Part shown: positions 1 to 6,790 of the stretch, in pieces
How positions within the stretch are numbered: position 1 is the stretch's first letter
How the letters are laid out: each line of letters begins with the position of its first letter
From: Dactylosporangium sp. AC04546
GTDB taxonomy: Bacteria > Actinomycetota > Actinomycetes > Mycobacteriales > Micromonosporaceae
Assembly (NCBI RefSeq): GCF_022095675.1
Contig: NZ_JAHYSG010000185.1
Coordinates: 1-14,444, forward strand
Length of the DNA stretch: 14,444 nt
Direction: 5' to 3'
Notes under the pieces: generated by a model
What the model was told of the DNA's origin: nothing
Seen by the model: only the letters and a program-made list of their open reading frames with translations
The model's database searches: none
Translations under genes and position numbers: made by a program

Positions 1-362
1 AAAATGGGGCGGCGGCGGGTCTGGGCCGGAAGCCCGGGCTGGTAGCGGCGGTGCTGCCCGGTGTGCTCGCCTGTGCCTCGCCCCCATTCGCCGGTGCGGT
101 GCTGGCCGGTGCGTTCACCGCTTCGATAGTCGTCGTGGTCGAGGACGCGGCCCTCGCCGGGGCGGTTGCGGGTCGACCGGGCCTGGAACGGACCGATGCC
201 GAAATCGTCGCTGTCCTCCGGCGGGCGCTGCTGGGGCACCCAGCGCTCCTGCCGCAGGTCCCAGCGACCGGTTTCCGGCTGCTGATCACGCCCACCGCGC
301 GACCCGTCCCACTCCGGGTATCCCACCGCCGGAGCGTCACCCTTTCGTGACTCGATCGCCAT
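1..362 (-). CDS. Hypothetical protein, disordered Trp/Arg/Gln/Gly-rich N-terminus (partial, runs off left edge)
   Basis: Reading the minus strand from an ATG at 362 gives 120 codons without a stop, up to the left edge, so only the N-terminus is visible. It begins MAIESRKGDAPAVGYPEWDG and is rich in Arg, Gln, Gly, Pro, Asp and Trp, with no hydrophobic segment. Around residues 90-110 the short units TGQHR, TGEW, GTGEH and TGQHR repeat. Such polar, aromatic-spiced tracts are typical of disordered N-terminal tails of actinobacterial membrane or envelope proteins, so a folded domain probably follows outside the window. The opposite plus-strand frame is also open but reads as a low-quality shadow. 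No good Shine-Dalgarno precedes the ATG; an in-frame GTG lies further upstream inside the DnaA-box region. The gene diverges from dnaB. I do not recognise the family. Confidence 0.6.
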   Translation of the reverse strand, partial: MAIESRKGDAPAVGYPEWDGSRGGRDQQPETGRWDLRQERWVPQQRPPEDSDDFGIGPFQARSTRNRPGEGRVLDHDDYRSGERTGQHRTGEWGRGTGEHTGQHRRYQPGLPAQTRRRPI

Positions 363-374
363 CGGCCGTACAGT

Positions 375-400
375 CGGAAAAAACTTCGAACACTTTTTCG
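375..400. repeat. AT-rich imperfect dyad
   Basis: The arms CGGAAAA and TTTTTCG (one G-T wobble) flank a central TTCGAA palindrome. Sixteen of 26 bases are A/T, in DNA that is otherwise about 70% GC. The element lies just upstream of the left minus-strand gene and beside the DnaA-box-like sites. It could be an operator, part of the minus-strand promoter, or an easily melted element. Function is not shown by the sequence. Confidence 0.4.
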
Positions 401-411
401 CACACACAGGC

Positions 412-541
412 TGTGGATTGAGTATCAGCAGCTCAGATGCCGTTTCGCCAGGTGCTCACAGTAGTTATCCACAGCCGTGTGCACAGGATTTCCCACCGTC
501 GGAGGCGCGCTCTCCACAGGTTGTCCAGAGACTTGTCCACC
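412..541. promoter_or_regulatory. Cluster of DnaA-box-like 9-mers upstream of dnaB
   Basis: One site matches the E. coli consensus perfectly: TTATCCACA at 465-473. Others resemble the actinobacterial form TTGTCCACA: TTGTCCAGA at 521-529 and TTGTCCACC at 533-541 (one mismatch each), CTCTCCACA at 510-518 (two mismatches) and, on the minus strand, CAATCCACA at 412-420 (two mismatches to TTATCCACA). A TGTGCACA palindrome sits at 478-485. The two right-hand boxes end just upstream of the proposed dnaB -35. Five such sites in 130 bp of a GC-rich genome are unlikely to be chance. The simplest reading is DnaA control of dnaB and perhaps of the divergent gene. It is not a full oriC: dnaA and dnaN are absent and the sites are few. 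Confidence 0.6.
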
Positions 542-549
542 GGCTAACT

Positions 550-577
550 TTGACGAACGCCAGTCGCTCCATACCGT
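550..577 (+). promoter_or_regulatory. Predicted dnaB promoter (-35 TTGACG, -10 TACCGT)
   Basis: TTGACG at 550-555 and TACCGT at 572-577, 16 bp apart, fit the housekeeping sigma consensus of actinobacteria (TTGACa, TAnnnT). Transcription would begin near 584 and leave a leader of about 78 nt before the dnaB GTG. The -35 begins 9 bp after the last DnaA-like box. No transcript data are available to me. Confidence 0.45.
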
Positions 578-661
578 TGCGCGGGGCGCTCTACGCGCCA
601 CGCAGGTTTTGTCATACCCCCGAGGTCTACTGATGACCGGGGGCATGACGAGGGGGGCGAA

Positions 662-2095
662 GTGTCGATCACCGACGACAGACGGACCGACCCGTGGGAC
701 GAGGCGACCCCGGGCGAGCCCGGCCGCGACCGCGAGCGCGAGCAGCGGCCGAGCGGCGGCGCTGAAAGTTTCGAGCGGACACCACCACAGGACGTCGCGG
801 CCGAGCAGAGCGTGCTGGGGGGCATGCTGCTGTCCAAGGACGCCGTGGCCGACGTGGTGGAGATCCTCAAGTCGCACGACTTCTACAAACCGAGCCACAC
901 GGTCATCTACGACGCCATCCTCGACCTCTACGGCCGCGGCGAGCCCGCCGACGCTGTCACTGTCGCGGCCTCGCTGACCGCGTCCGGCACCATCTCCAAG
1001 GTCGGCGGCGCCGCCTACCTGCACACGCTGCTCGTCGCCGTCCCGACCGCGGCCAACGCCTCCTACTACGCCCGCATCGTCGCCGAGCGCGCCGTCCTGC
1101 GCCGCGTCATCGAGGCGGGCACGCGCATCGTCCAGCTGGGCTACGGCGCCAGCGGCCAGGGCGGCCGCGACGTCGACGACGTGGTCGACCTCGCCCAGCA
1201 GGCCATCTACGACGTCACCGAGAAGCGCGTGAGCGAGGACTTCGCCGTCCTGGCGGAGATGCTCCAGCCCACCCTCGACGAGATCGAGGCGGTCGGCGCC
1301 CAGGGCGGCATGATGACCGGCGTCCCGACGGGCTTCAGCGACCTGGACCGCCTCCTCAACGGCCTCCACGCCGGCCAGCTGATCATCGTCGCCGGCCGCC
1401 CCGGCCTCGGAAAGAGCACGGCGGCTATGGACTTCAGCCGGGCGGCGTCCGTGAAGCACAACATGGCTTCGGCGATCTTCAGCCTGGAAATGTCGAAGGT
1501 CGAGATCGTCATGCGGCTGCTGTCGGCCGAGGCTCGGGTGCCGCTGCACGTCTTACGGTCGGGGCAGCTGTCCGACGACGACTGGACCAAGCTCGCGCGG
1601 CGGATGGGGGAGATCAGCGAGGCCCCGCTGTTCGTCGACGACACACCGAACATGAACCTCATGGAGATCCGGGCCAAGGCGCGGCGGCTCAAGCAGCGGC
1701 ACGACCTGAAGCTGATCGTCGTCGACTATCTCCAGCTGATGACGAGCCCGAAGCGCACCGAGAGCCGTCAGCAGGAGGTCGCCGACCTGTCCCGTGGCCT
1801 GAAGCTGCTGGCCAAGGAGGTCGAGTGCCCGGTGGTCGCGGTCAGCCAGCTGAACCGTGGTCCCGAGCAGCGCACCGACAAGCGGCCCCAGCTGTCCGAC
1901 CTGCGTGAGTCGGGCTCGATCGAGCAGGACGCCGACGTGGTCATCCTGTTGCACCGCGACGACTACTACGACAAGGAGTCGCCGCGGGCCGGTGAGGCCG
2001 ACTTCATCGTGGCCAAGCACCGAAACGGTCCCACCGACACGGTGACCGTCGCGGCGCAGCTGCACCTGTCGCGCTTCGTCGACATGGCGATCTAG
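662..2095 (+). CDS. dnaB: Replicative DNA helicase DnaB
   Basis: Hexameric ATP-driven helicase that unwinds the chromosome at the replication fork and works with primase. The 477-residue product is about the usual family length, with a ~40-residue polar N-terminal extension. The N-terminal domain (about 42-145, QDVAAEQSVLGGML onward) precedes the RecA-like domain with Walker A GRPGLGKST (245-253), Walker B LIVVDYLQL (351-359), the QLNRGPEQR stretch and the C-terminal KHRNGPT arginine/loop region. No intein interrupts the P-loop or other motifs, though actinobacterial DnaB proteins often carry one. The GTG start at 662 is supported by a purine-rich GAGGGGGG just upstream. The gene follows a DnaA-box cluster and converges with a phosphoribosyltransferase gene 11 bp beyond its stop. 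Confidence 0.97.
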   Translation: MSITDDRRTDPWDEATPGEPGRDREREQRPSGGAESFERTPPQDVAAEQSVLGGMLLSKDAVADVVEILKSHDFYKPSHTVIYDAILDLYGRGEPADAVTVAASLTASGTISKVGGAAYLHTLLVAVPTAANASYYARIVAERAVLRRVIEAGTRIVQLGYGASGQGGRDVDDVVDLAQQAIYDVTEKRVSEDFAVLAEMLQPTLDEIEAVGAQGGMMTGVPTGFSDLDRLLNGLHAGQLIIVAGRPGLGKSTAAMDFSRAASVKHNMASAIFSLEMSKVEIVMRLLSAEARVPLHVLRSGQLSDDDWTKLARRMGEISEAPLFVDDTPNMNLMEIRAKARRLKQRHDLKLIVVDYLQLMTSPKRTESRQQEVADLSRGLKLLAKEVECPVVAVSQLNRGPEQRTDKRPQLSDLRESGSIEQDADVVILLHRDDYYDKESPRAGEADFIVAKHRNGPTDTVTVAAQLHLSRFVDMAI

Positions 2096-2106
2096 GACCG
2101 CGCGGG

Positions 2107-2730
2107 TCAGGCGGCCAGCAGGCGGGTCACCTCGGCGTCGGGAATCTGGCGGAAGTCGTCGTAGTAGCGGCTCACCGAGCCGAACTCGTCCGACATCAGG
2201 GGGCAGACCACGTCGTCGGCCAGGGGGCGCAGGCGTTCGACCGCGGCCGTGGCGCCCACCGGGGCGGCCAGGATGACCTTGGCGGCCGACAGTGTGCGGG
2301 CCACCGCCACGGCGGCTTCGGCGGTGGCGCCCGTGGCCAGGCCGTCGTCGATGACGATGGCGGTGCGGCCGGTGAGGTCGAGCCGGCCGCGGCCCAGCCG
2401 GAACAGGCGCTCGCGGCGGCTGAGCTCGTGCTGTTCGTGGCGGATGACCGGGGTCATCTCGTCCTTTTCGAGTTTGGTGGAGATCTCCTTGTTCAGCACC
2501 TGAACGCCGCCGGGGCCCACGGCGCCGAACGCCACCTCGGGGGCCCAGGGCACGCCGAGCTTGCGCACCACCAGGGCATCCAGCGGGATGCGCAGGCGGC
2601 GGGCCACCTCGGCGGCCACGGGGACGCCCCCGCGAACCAGGCCGAGCGCGATGGCGTCGGGGTGGGCGGTGTATTCGGCGAGCCGGTCGGCGAGTGCCGC
2701 GCCGGCCTCCAGCCGGTTGCGGTAACCCAT
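2107..2730 (-). CDS. Phosphoribosyltransferase domain protein (COG1926-like)
   Basis: A 207-residue type I phosphoribosyltransferase fold. The PRPP-binding loop is AIVIDDGLATGATA at about 124-137, with two acidic residues before the GATGAT-like loop. The N-terminus (YRNRLEAGAALADRLAEY) and the GLVRGGVPVAAEVARRL segment match the family often annotated simply as phosphoribosyltransferase. Proteins of this group bind PRPP or a ribose phosphate, but the natural substrate is generally unknown and I do not assign one. It is the last gene of a minus-strand set, 9 nt after the glycosyltransferase stop. An AGAGG sits only one base before the ATG, unusually close for a ribosome binding site; no better start is visible and the family alignment supports this one. 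Confidence 0.88.
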   Translation of the reverse strand: MGYRNRLEAGAALADRLAEYTAHPDAIALGLVRGGVPVAAEVARRLRIPLDALVVRKLGVPWAPEVAFGAVGPGGVQVLNKEISTKLEKDEMTPVIRHEQHELSRRERLFRLGRGRLDLTGRTAIVIDDGLATGATAEAAVAVARTLSAAKVILAAPVGATAAVERLRPLADDVVCPLMSDEFGSVSRYYDDFRQIPDAEVTRLLAA

Positions 2731-2739
2731 ACCTCTTGT

Positions 2740-3906
2740 CTACGCCGAGTTGTGCCCGGGCGTCACGCGGTCACGGTCCCACCACACCGCGAGGAAGGCG
2801 ACGGAGTAGAGGAGGTAGCCGAAGCGGGTGGTCGGGGTGAGCATGATGGCCGCGGTGAGGCCGACGGCGATGACGAGGGCGGCGGCGTGATACGTGGCGG
2901 GTGGGCGGCGGAGCAGCCACCCGGCCAGGAGGAGTCCCGCGAGCAGGAGGAGGGCCAGGGCGATGTACCGGCCGGCGGGCAGGGACGTCGCGATGAGGTG
3001 GCCGGGCAGCGGTGACTGGGCGGGGCTGGTGACCAGGCCGTGGCCGGAGGGGAAGCGCAGGACGTTCTCGACGTACGCGTCGGGGGAGATGATCAGGGCC
3101 GGGAGCAGGGCGAGGACAGGCAGGCCGAAGGCGAACAGCGCGAAGCGCCAGGCGGCTTGCAGGCGGCCGGCCTGCCATGCGAGCACCAGCAGTACCAGCG
3201 CGATGGGAAGGGCGAAAAGCTTCAAGGTGCCGGCCAGGCCGATCACCACGCCCGCCGCCGTGAACCGTGAGCGGGCCGTGAGCGCCACCGCCAGCACGCC
3301 CAGCGCGAGGACCGGCAGGTCGTCCCCGCCGGTGGCGAGGGTCAGCGTCGCCAGCGGGAGGGCCAGGACGGCCAGGGCGATGAGCGGGCGTTGGCCCAGG
3401 AGGCGCATGGAGTACCAGATGATCCCGATCGTGGCGATCGCGAACCAGATGCGGGCGTCTGTCCACCAGGCCGCACCGAACGCGGCGCGCGGCAGGCCGA
3501 AGACGGCCATCCCGGGCTGGTAGGGGGTGTAGCCGAGCAGCGGATCCGGGAGGGCGCCGATCGCGGCGCGGTCGAGGTATGGGGTGCCGTTGTGGACGAG
3601 GCGGACGGCCGCCTGCTCGACGACGAGGACTTCTTCCTGCGCACGGTCAGTGCGGCCGGCGGCGCGCTGGACGGCCTGCGTGACCAGCGGCACGAGCGCG
3701 ACGAGCGCGAAGGCCAGCCAGGCCAGGCGGGTGCGCTGGAGCAGGCCGGCAAGGGCGATCACGGCGGCGAGCAGGTAGCCGACCCAGGCGATCGTGCCCC
3801 ACGCACGGTGCGGGAGCAGGGTCGACGTCAGGGCGGTGACGCCCGCGAAGACCGCGCAGAGCGCGTAGAAGGCGGAGTCGTACAGGCGGGTGGTTATGTC
3901 GACCAT
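2740..3906 (-). CDS. Integral membrane glycosyltransferase, GT87/DUF2029-like (GT-C fold)
   Basis: A 388-residue polytopic membrane protein with roughly nine to eleven hydrophobic helices. An extracytoplasmic stretch holds AQEEVLVVEQAAVRLVHNGTPYL (about 89-111) and GYTPYQPGMAVFGLPRA (125-141), which resembles the GT87/DUF2029 family of polyprenyl-phosphate-sugar-dependent glycosyltransferases. Family members transfer mannose or arabinose from lipid-linked donors to envelope glycans on the outer face of the membrane. The acidic residues in the first loop (E91, E92, E97) are candidates for the GT-C catalytic region; this is inference. The start overlaps the end of the upstream cyclic-di-GMP gene by 13 nt, so translation is probably coupled. 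The acceptor and the sugar cannot be told from the sequence. Confidence 0.8.
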   Translation of the reverse strand: MVDITTRLYDSAFYALCAVFAGVTALTSTLLPHRAWGTIAWVGYLLAAVIALAGLLQRTRLAWLAFALVALVPLVTQAVQRAAGRTDRAQEEVLVVEQAAVRLVHNGTPYLDRAAIGALPDPLLGYTPYQPGMAVFGLPRAAFGAAWWTDARIWFAIATIGIIWYSMRLLGQRPLIALAVLALPLATLTLATGGDDLPVLALGVLAVALTARSRFTAAGVVIGLAGTLKLFALPIALVLLVLAWQAGRLQAAWRFALFAFGLPVLALLPALIISPDAYVENVLRFPSGHGLVTSPAQSPLPGHLIATSLPAGRYIALALLLLAGLLLAGWLLRRPPATYHAAALVIAVGLTAAIMLTPTTRFGYLLYSVAFLAVWWDRDRVTPGHNSA

Positions 3907-6434
3907 TCTTGCCCGGGTTCGCCGGCGCCGGTACGGCGGGTGCGGCGGCTGCGGGACATGCGGATCACGGCGCCGGTGTCGTGCAGGGGCGCGGCGAGGG
4001 TGCCGCGGCCGCGGCGGAGGGCGGCGAGGAGGCGGTCGGCGGGCATCGCGCGCGCGAAGAGGTGGCCCTGGCCGGCCGGGCAGCCGAGCTCCCAGAGCTG
4101 CTGGCGTTGCTCCTCGCGCTCGACGCCCTCGGCGACGACGAGCAGGTCGAGGCTGCGACCGAGGTCGATGGTGGAGCGGATGACGGCGCCGGGGGCGGAG
4201 GTGTTCATCGCGGCGACGAAGCTGCGGTCGATCTTGAGTTCGTCGACGGGCACGCGGGCGAGCGTGGCCAGGGACGAGAAGCCGGTGCCGAAGTCGTCGA
4301 GAGCGAGGCGGATGCCCTGGTCACGCAGTGCGGCGAGGACGTCGTCGACGACCTCGAGCTTGCTGAGGGTCACCGATTCCGTGATCTCGATGATCAGCGA
4401 TGCCGAGGGCACCCCGCGGGCGCCGAGGCGGCGGGCGACGGCGTCGGGGAACGACGGGTCGAGCAGGCTGCGCGCGGAGACGTTGACGGCGACGGGGATC
4501 GAGTGGCCGGCGTCGGACCACAGCGAGGCGGCGAGCAGCGCCTGGTCGAGTACGGCGTCGGCGAACGCGGCCAGCTGGCCGGAGCGCTCGATGGCGCCGA
4601 GGAAGCGGTCGGGGGCGAGGTCGCCGCGGTCGGGGTGGTGCCAGCGGGTGAGCGCCTCGGCGGCGATGACCTGACCGCTGGCGAGGTCGACGATCGGCTG
4701 GAAGTTGACCGTGAACTGCCGCTCGGCGACCGCGCGGGCCAAGTCGCCGCCGAGGGTGAGGGAGCCGACGTCGGCGGTGTCGCGGGCGTGCGCGTAGACG
4801 ACGACCCGCTGGCCTTCCTGCTTGGCCTGGTACATGGCGACGTCGGCGCGGCGCAGCAGTTCGCCGATGCTGCCGCTGCCGGCGGTGGTGACGCCGCAGC
4901 TGGCCTCGACGCTGATCCGCATGTCGTCGAGCAGGATCGGCGGAGCGAGGGCGTCGAGGATGGCGTGGGCGCGGACCTCAGCGAGGGCGGGGGCGCTGAG
5001 CCCGGCGAGGATGACGGCGAACTCGTCGCCGCCGAAGCGGGCGACCAGGTCGCCGGGGCGGGTGGCGCCGACGAGCCGTTCGGCGACGGTGGTGAGGACG
5101 CGGTCGCCGGCGGCGTGGCCCAGGGTGTCGTTGACCTCTTTGAAGTGGTTGAGGTCGATGAGCATCACGCCGACGATGCCGCTGCCGGCCCCGGTCGAGG
5201 AGAGGACCTCGTCGCCGTACTGCTGCAGCCGCCGGCGGTTGGCGAGGTGCGTGAGCGGGTCCTGGGCGGCGGCGCGGGCGTGGCTCTCGGCGAGCCGCTG
5301 CGTCTCGGCGTGGGTGGCGGCGTTGCGGATGGCGGTACAGAGGGCGGCGGCGAAGGTGCGCAGCGTGTAGTTCTCGCGTTCGGAGAGCTTGACCGGGCCG
5401 CGGAAGCGTAGGCGCAGCTCGCCGAGGTCGGCGTCGCCGCGGTAGCTCTCCAGCGCGATCGGGATCATGAATCCGTCGGCAGCCGGGGCGTCGTGCGGGA
5501 TGCCGTCGAAGAGGATCTCCCGGCCGTTGCTGCGCACGAGGCGGGGCTCGCCGGTCGGCGGCTGGATCTCGACCTCGACCTCGTCGGTGGAGAAGAGGTC
5601 GGCGGCGCGCCGGACCGCGGCGTAGAGCACGGCGGTCTGGTCGACGGAGTTGAACTCGTCGGTGGCTTCGGCGAGGCGCTGCCACGCCTCGTTGCCCTGG
5701 CGCGCCTTGACGCGGCTGGCGGAGGCGAGGTGGATGGCGAGGACCAGGGGCGGGAGCACCAGGAGGAGCCACTCGCTCACCTGGTAGGCCGCGACCGTCG
5801 CGATCGCCACGCCGAGCTGGCCGATCCTGCTGATGGTGAGGGCGTTCCAGTGTGCGAGGAGGCGTTGACGGTACGGCGTGTGCGTCACGATGGCGAACAG
5901 AGCCTGCGCGACGAGCTCGTCGACCAGTGCGTACCCGACCGCGCCGAGCACCATGCCGGGGATCAGGCTGGCCAGCGCCACGTCGTCGTGCAACAGGATC
6001 GGCTGCACGCCGAAGGCGGCGGCGGTGAAGGCAGTCGCGGTGGCCGCGAGGGTCTCCTTGGCGACGTTGAAGCCGATCTTCATCGGGTCGCTGCGCCGAT
6101 GGGCGAGCTGGTTGATGAACCAGCCGCAGAGCGCGGAGAGGATGACCATCGGCGGCGGCAGGAAGGCCGTGGCCACGGTGAGCACCGCGGCGGTCGGGGC
6201 GCCGAAGGTGAGGGTCGAGCGGACGCGGATCTCGATGACGGCGAACCCGCTGGCGACCATCAGGACGATAGGTATGATCATGAAGAGGGCGACGTTGCCG
6301 TAGTCGGCGACGTGCCAGAGCGACCACAGCCCGGCTGTGGTCCCGCCGACGACGACGGGACCAACGAGACGCCAGAGGCGCCGGTTGGTCGCGTCGTCGG
6401 TTCGCGGTTGGTTCTGCATCGCGTCTGCGCTCAT
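3894..6434 (-). CDS. Membrane-bound dual diguanylate cyclase/phosphodiesterase (GGDEF-EAL)
   Basis: Makes and/or degrades cyclic di-GMP at the membrane. From the ATG at 6434 the product has 846 residues: about six to eight transmembrane helices (~20-236, a MASE-like sensor), a GAF-like region (~265-373), a GGDEF domain with intact GGDEF at 468-472 and an RxxD inhibitory site (R459-D462) five residues upstream, and an EAL domain with EAL at 593-595. The EAL catalytic set looks complete: N651, E683, D713-D714, K734, E769. Both activities are therefore possible. The frame stays open to a TTG at 6575 (893 residues), but the extra 47 codons have clearly lower G/C third-position use and no Shine-Dalgarno, so I prefer 6434; M53 is also possible. 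It is the first gene of a set with the glycosyltransferase and phosphoribosyltransferase. Confidence 0.93.
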   Translation of the reverse strand: MSADAMQNQPRTDDATNRRLWRLVGPVVVGGTTAGLWSLWHVADYGNVALFMIIPIVLMVASGFAVIEIRVRSTLTFGAPTAAVLTVATAFLPPPMVILSALCGWFINQLAHRRSDPMKIGFNVAKETLAATATAFTAAAFGVQPILLHDDVALASLIPGMVLGAVGYALVDELVAQALFAIVTHTPYRQRLLAHWNALTISRIGQLGVAIATVAAYQVSEWLLLVLPPLVLAIHLASASRVKARQGNEAWQRLAEATDEFNSVDQTAVLYAAVRRAADLFSTDEVEVEIQPPTGEPRLVRSNGREILFDGIPHDAPAADGFMIPIALESYRGDADLGELRLRFRGPVKLSERENYTLRTFAAALCTAIRNAATHAETQRLAESHARAAAQDPLTHLANRRRLQQYGDEVLSSTGAGSGIVGVMLIDLNHFKEVNDTLGHAAGDRVLTTVAERLVGATRPGDLVARFGGDEFAVILAGLSAPALAEVRAHAILDALAPPILLDDMRISVEASCGVTTAGSGSIGELLRRADVAMYQAKQEGQRVVVYAHARDTADVGSLTLGGDLARAVAERQFTVNFQPIVDLASGQVIAAEALTRWHHPDRGDLAPDRFLGAIERSGQLAAFADAVLDQALLAASLWSDAGHSIPVAVNVSARSLLDPSFPDAVARRLGARGVPSASLIIEITESVTLSKLEVVDDVLAALRDQGIRLALDDFGTGFSSLATLARVPVDELKIDRSFVAAMNTSAPGAVIRSTIDLGRSLDLLVVAEGVEREEQRQQLWELGCPAGQGHLFARAMPADRLLAALRRGRGTLAAPLHDTGAVIRMSRSRRTRRTGAGEPGQEWST

Positions 6435-6594
6435 CGTGGCCGATGGCGCTACCTGCTTGTCAACCCGTCGTGCGGGCGTCGGGCTCAGCCCCAGTCCCAA
6501 GCGTTCACTGCTTGCCCCCAAGGTCGTAGCGCGGTGGACGACCCCCGTGTCGCGCGAGACATCGACGTTCGTCAACGTTTAGTGCGATGAACGA

Positions 6595-6623
6595 AGCCTA
6601 GGATGCAGAACGCAAGTTGCCTA
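6595..6623 (-). promoter_or_regulatory. Possible promoter for the GGDEF-EAL operon
   Basis: On the minus strand TAGGCA (6623-6618) and TAGGCT (6600-6595) are 17 bp apart. The -10 fits TAnnnT and the -35 matches four of six consensus bases. Transcription would start near 6588, leaving either a 13-nt leader to the TTG at 6575 or about 150 nt to the ATG at 6434. It is a weak match, and short hexamers are easily found by chance. Confidence 0.3.
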
Positions 6624-6674
6624 TACCTATATGTCGGTCGAATCATAGTTTGCGAAGAAGGGCAGAGCTTGTAC

Positions 6675-6716
6675 CGATTTGGTAGCCGCGGAGTGACGCT
6701 CCGTGCGGCTAAATCG
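6675..6716. repeat. Long imperfect inverted repeat (hairpin) in the divergent intergenic region
   Basis: Arms CGATTT, AGCCGC and GGAG on the left pair with CTCC, GCGGCT and AAATCG on the right: 16 base pairs, a 5-nt loop (TGACG), a 3-nt bulge (GGT) on the left and a 2-nt bulge (GT) on the right. No T-run follows in either direction, so an intrinsic terminator is unlikely. It lies between the GGDEF-EAL gene and moaC. It could be an operator for a dimeric regulator, an RNA leader structure, or part of a small RNA. I cannot match it to a known riboswitch class. Confidence 0.5.
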
Positions 6717-6778
6717 ACGCAGCTTCCCCATAGCGTGCCTGATCAAACGGCGATCCGGCGGTAGTCAAGCCGGGTGGA

Positions 6779-6784
6779 TAAGCT
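6779..6784 (+). promoter_or_regulatory. Possible -10 element for leaderless moaC mRNA
   Basis: TAAGCT fits the actinobacterial -10 pattern TAnnnT and ends 6 bases before the moaC GTG at 6791, so the transcript could begin at the start codon itself. This would explain why no Shine-Dalgarno is placed correctly before moaC; the nearest purine run, GGGTGG, is about 12-14 bases away. No clear -35 is seen, and leaderless promoters often lack one. Confidence 0.3.
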
Positions 6785-6790
6785 CACGCT

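Noticed and set aside
51..350. Plus-strand open frame with hydrophobic start at the left edge
   Set aside because: It is antisense to the minus-strand gene starting at 362, which has a more protein-like composition; the C-terminal half of the plus frame looks like a GC-rich shadow.
363..661. Chromosomal origin oriC
   Set aside because: Only about five DnaA-like sites, most imperfect, and no dnaA or dnaN beside it; a regulatory cluster is the simpler reading.
425..1549. 374-codon minus-strand open frame opposite dnaB
   Set aside because: Shadow of dnaB; composition is rich in Asp, Ala, Gly, Val and His with no recognisable domain.
2096..2108. Possible bidirectional terminator between the convergent dnaB and phosphoribosyltransferase genes
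   Set aside because: GACC...GGTC gives only four base pairs and there is no T-run.
3909..6590. Two long plus-strand open frames (500 and 365 codons) opposite the GGDEF-EAL gene
   Set aside because: Their Gly/Ala/Glu/Asp/Val-rich, motif-free products are the expected antisense readings of a high-GC gene with clear domains on the other strand.
6576..6790. Molybdenum cofactor or cyclic-di-GMP riboswitch
   Set aside because: A hairpin is present, but I cannot match the conserved bases of either class by eye.
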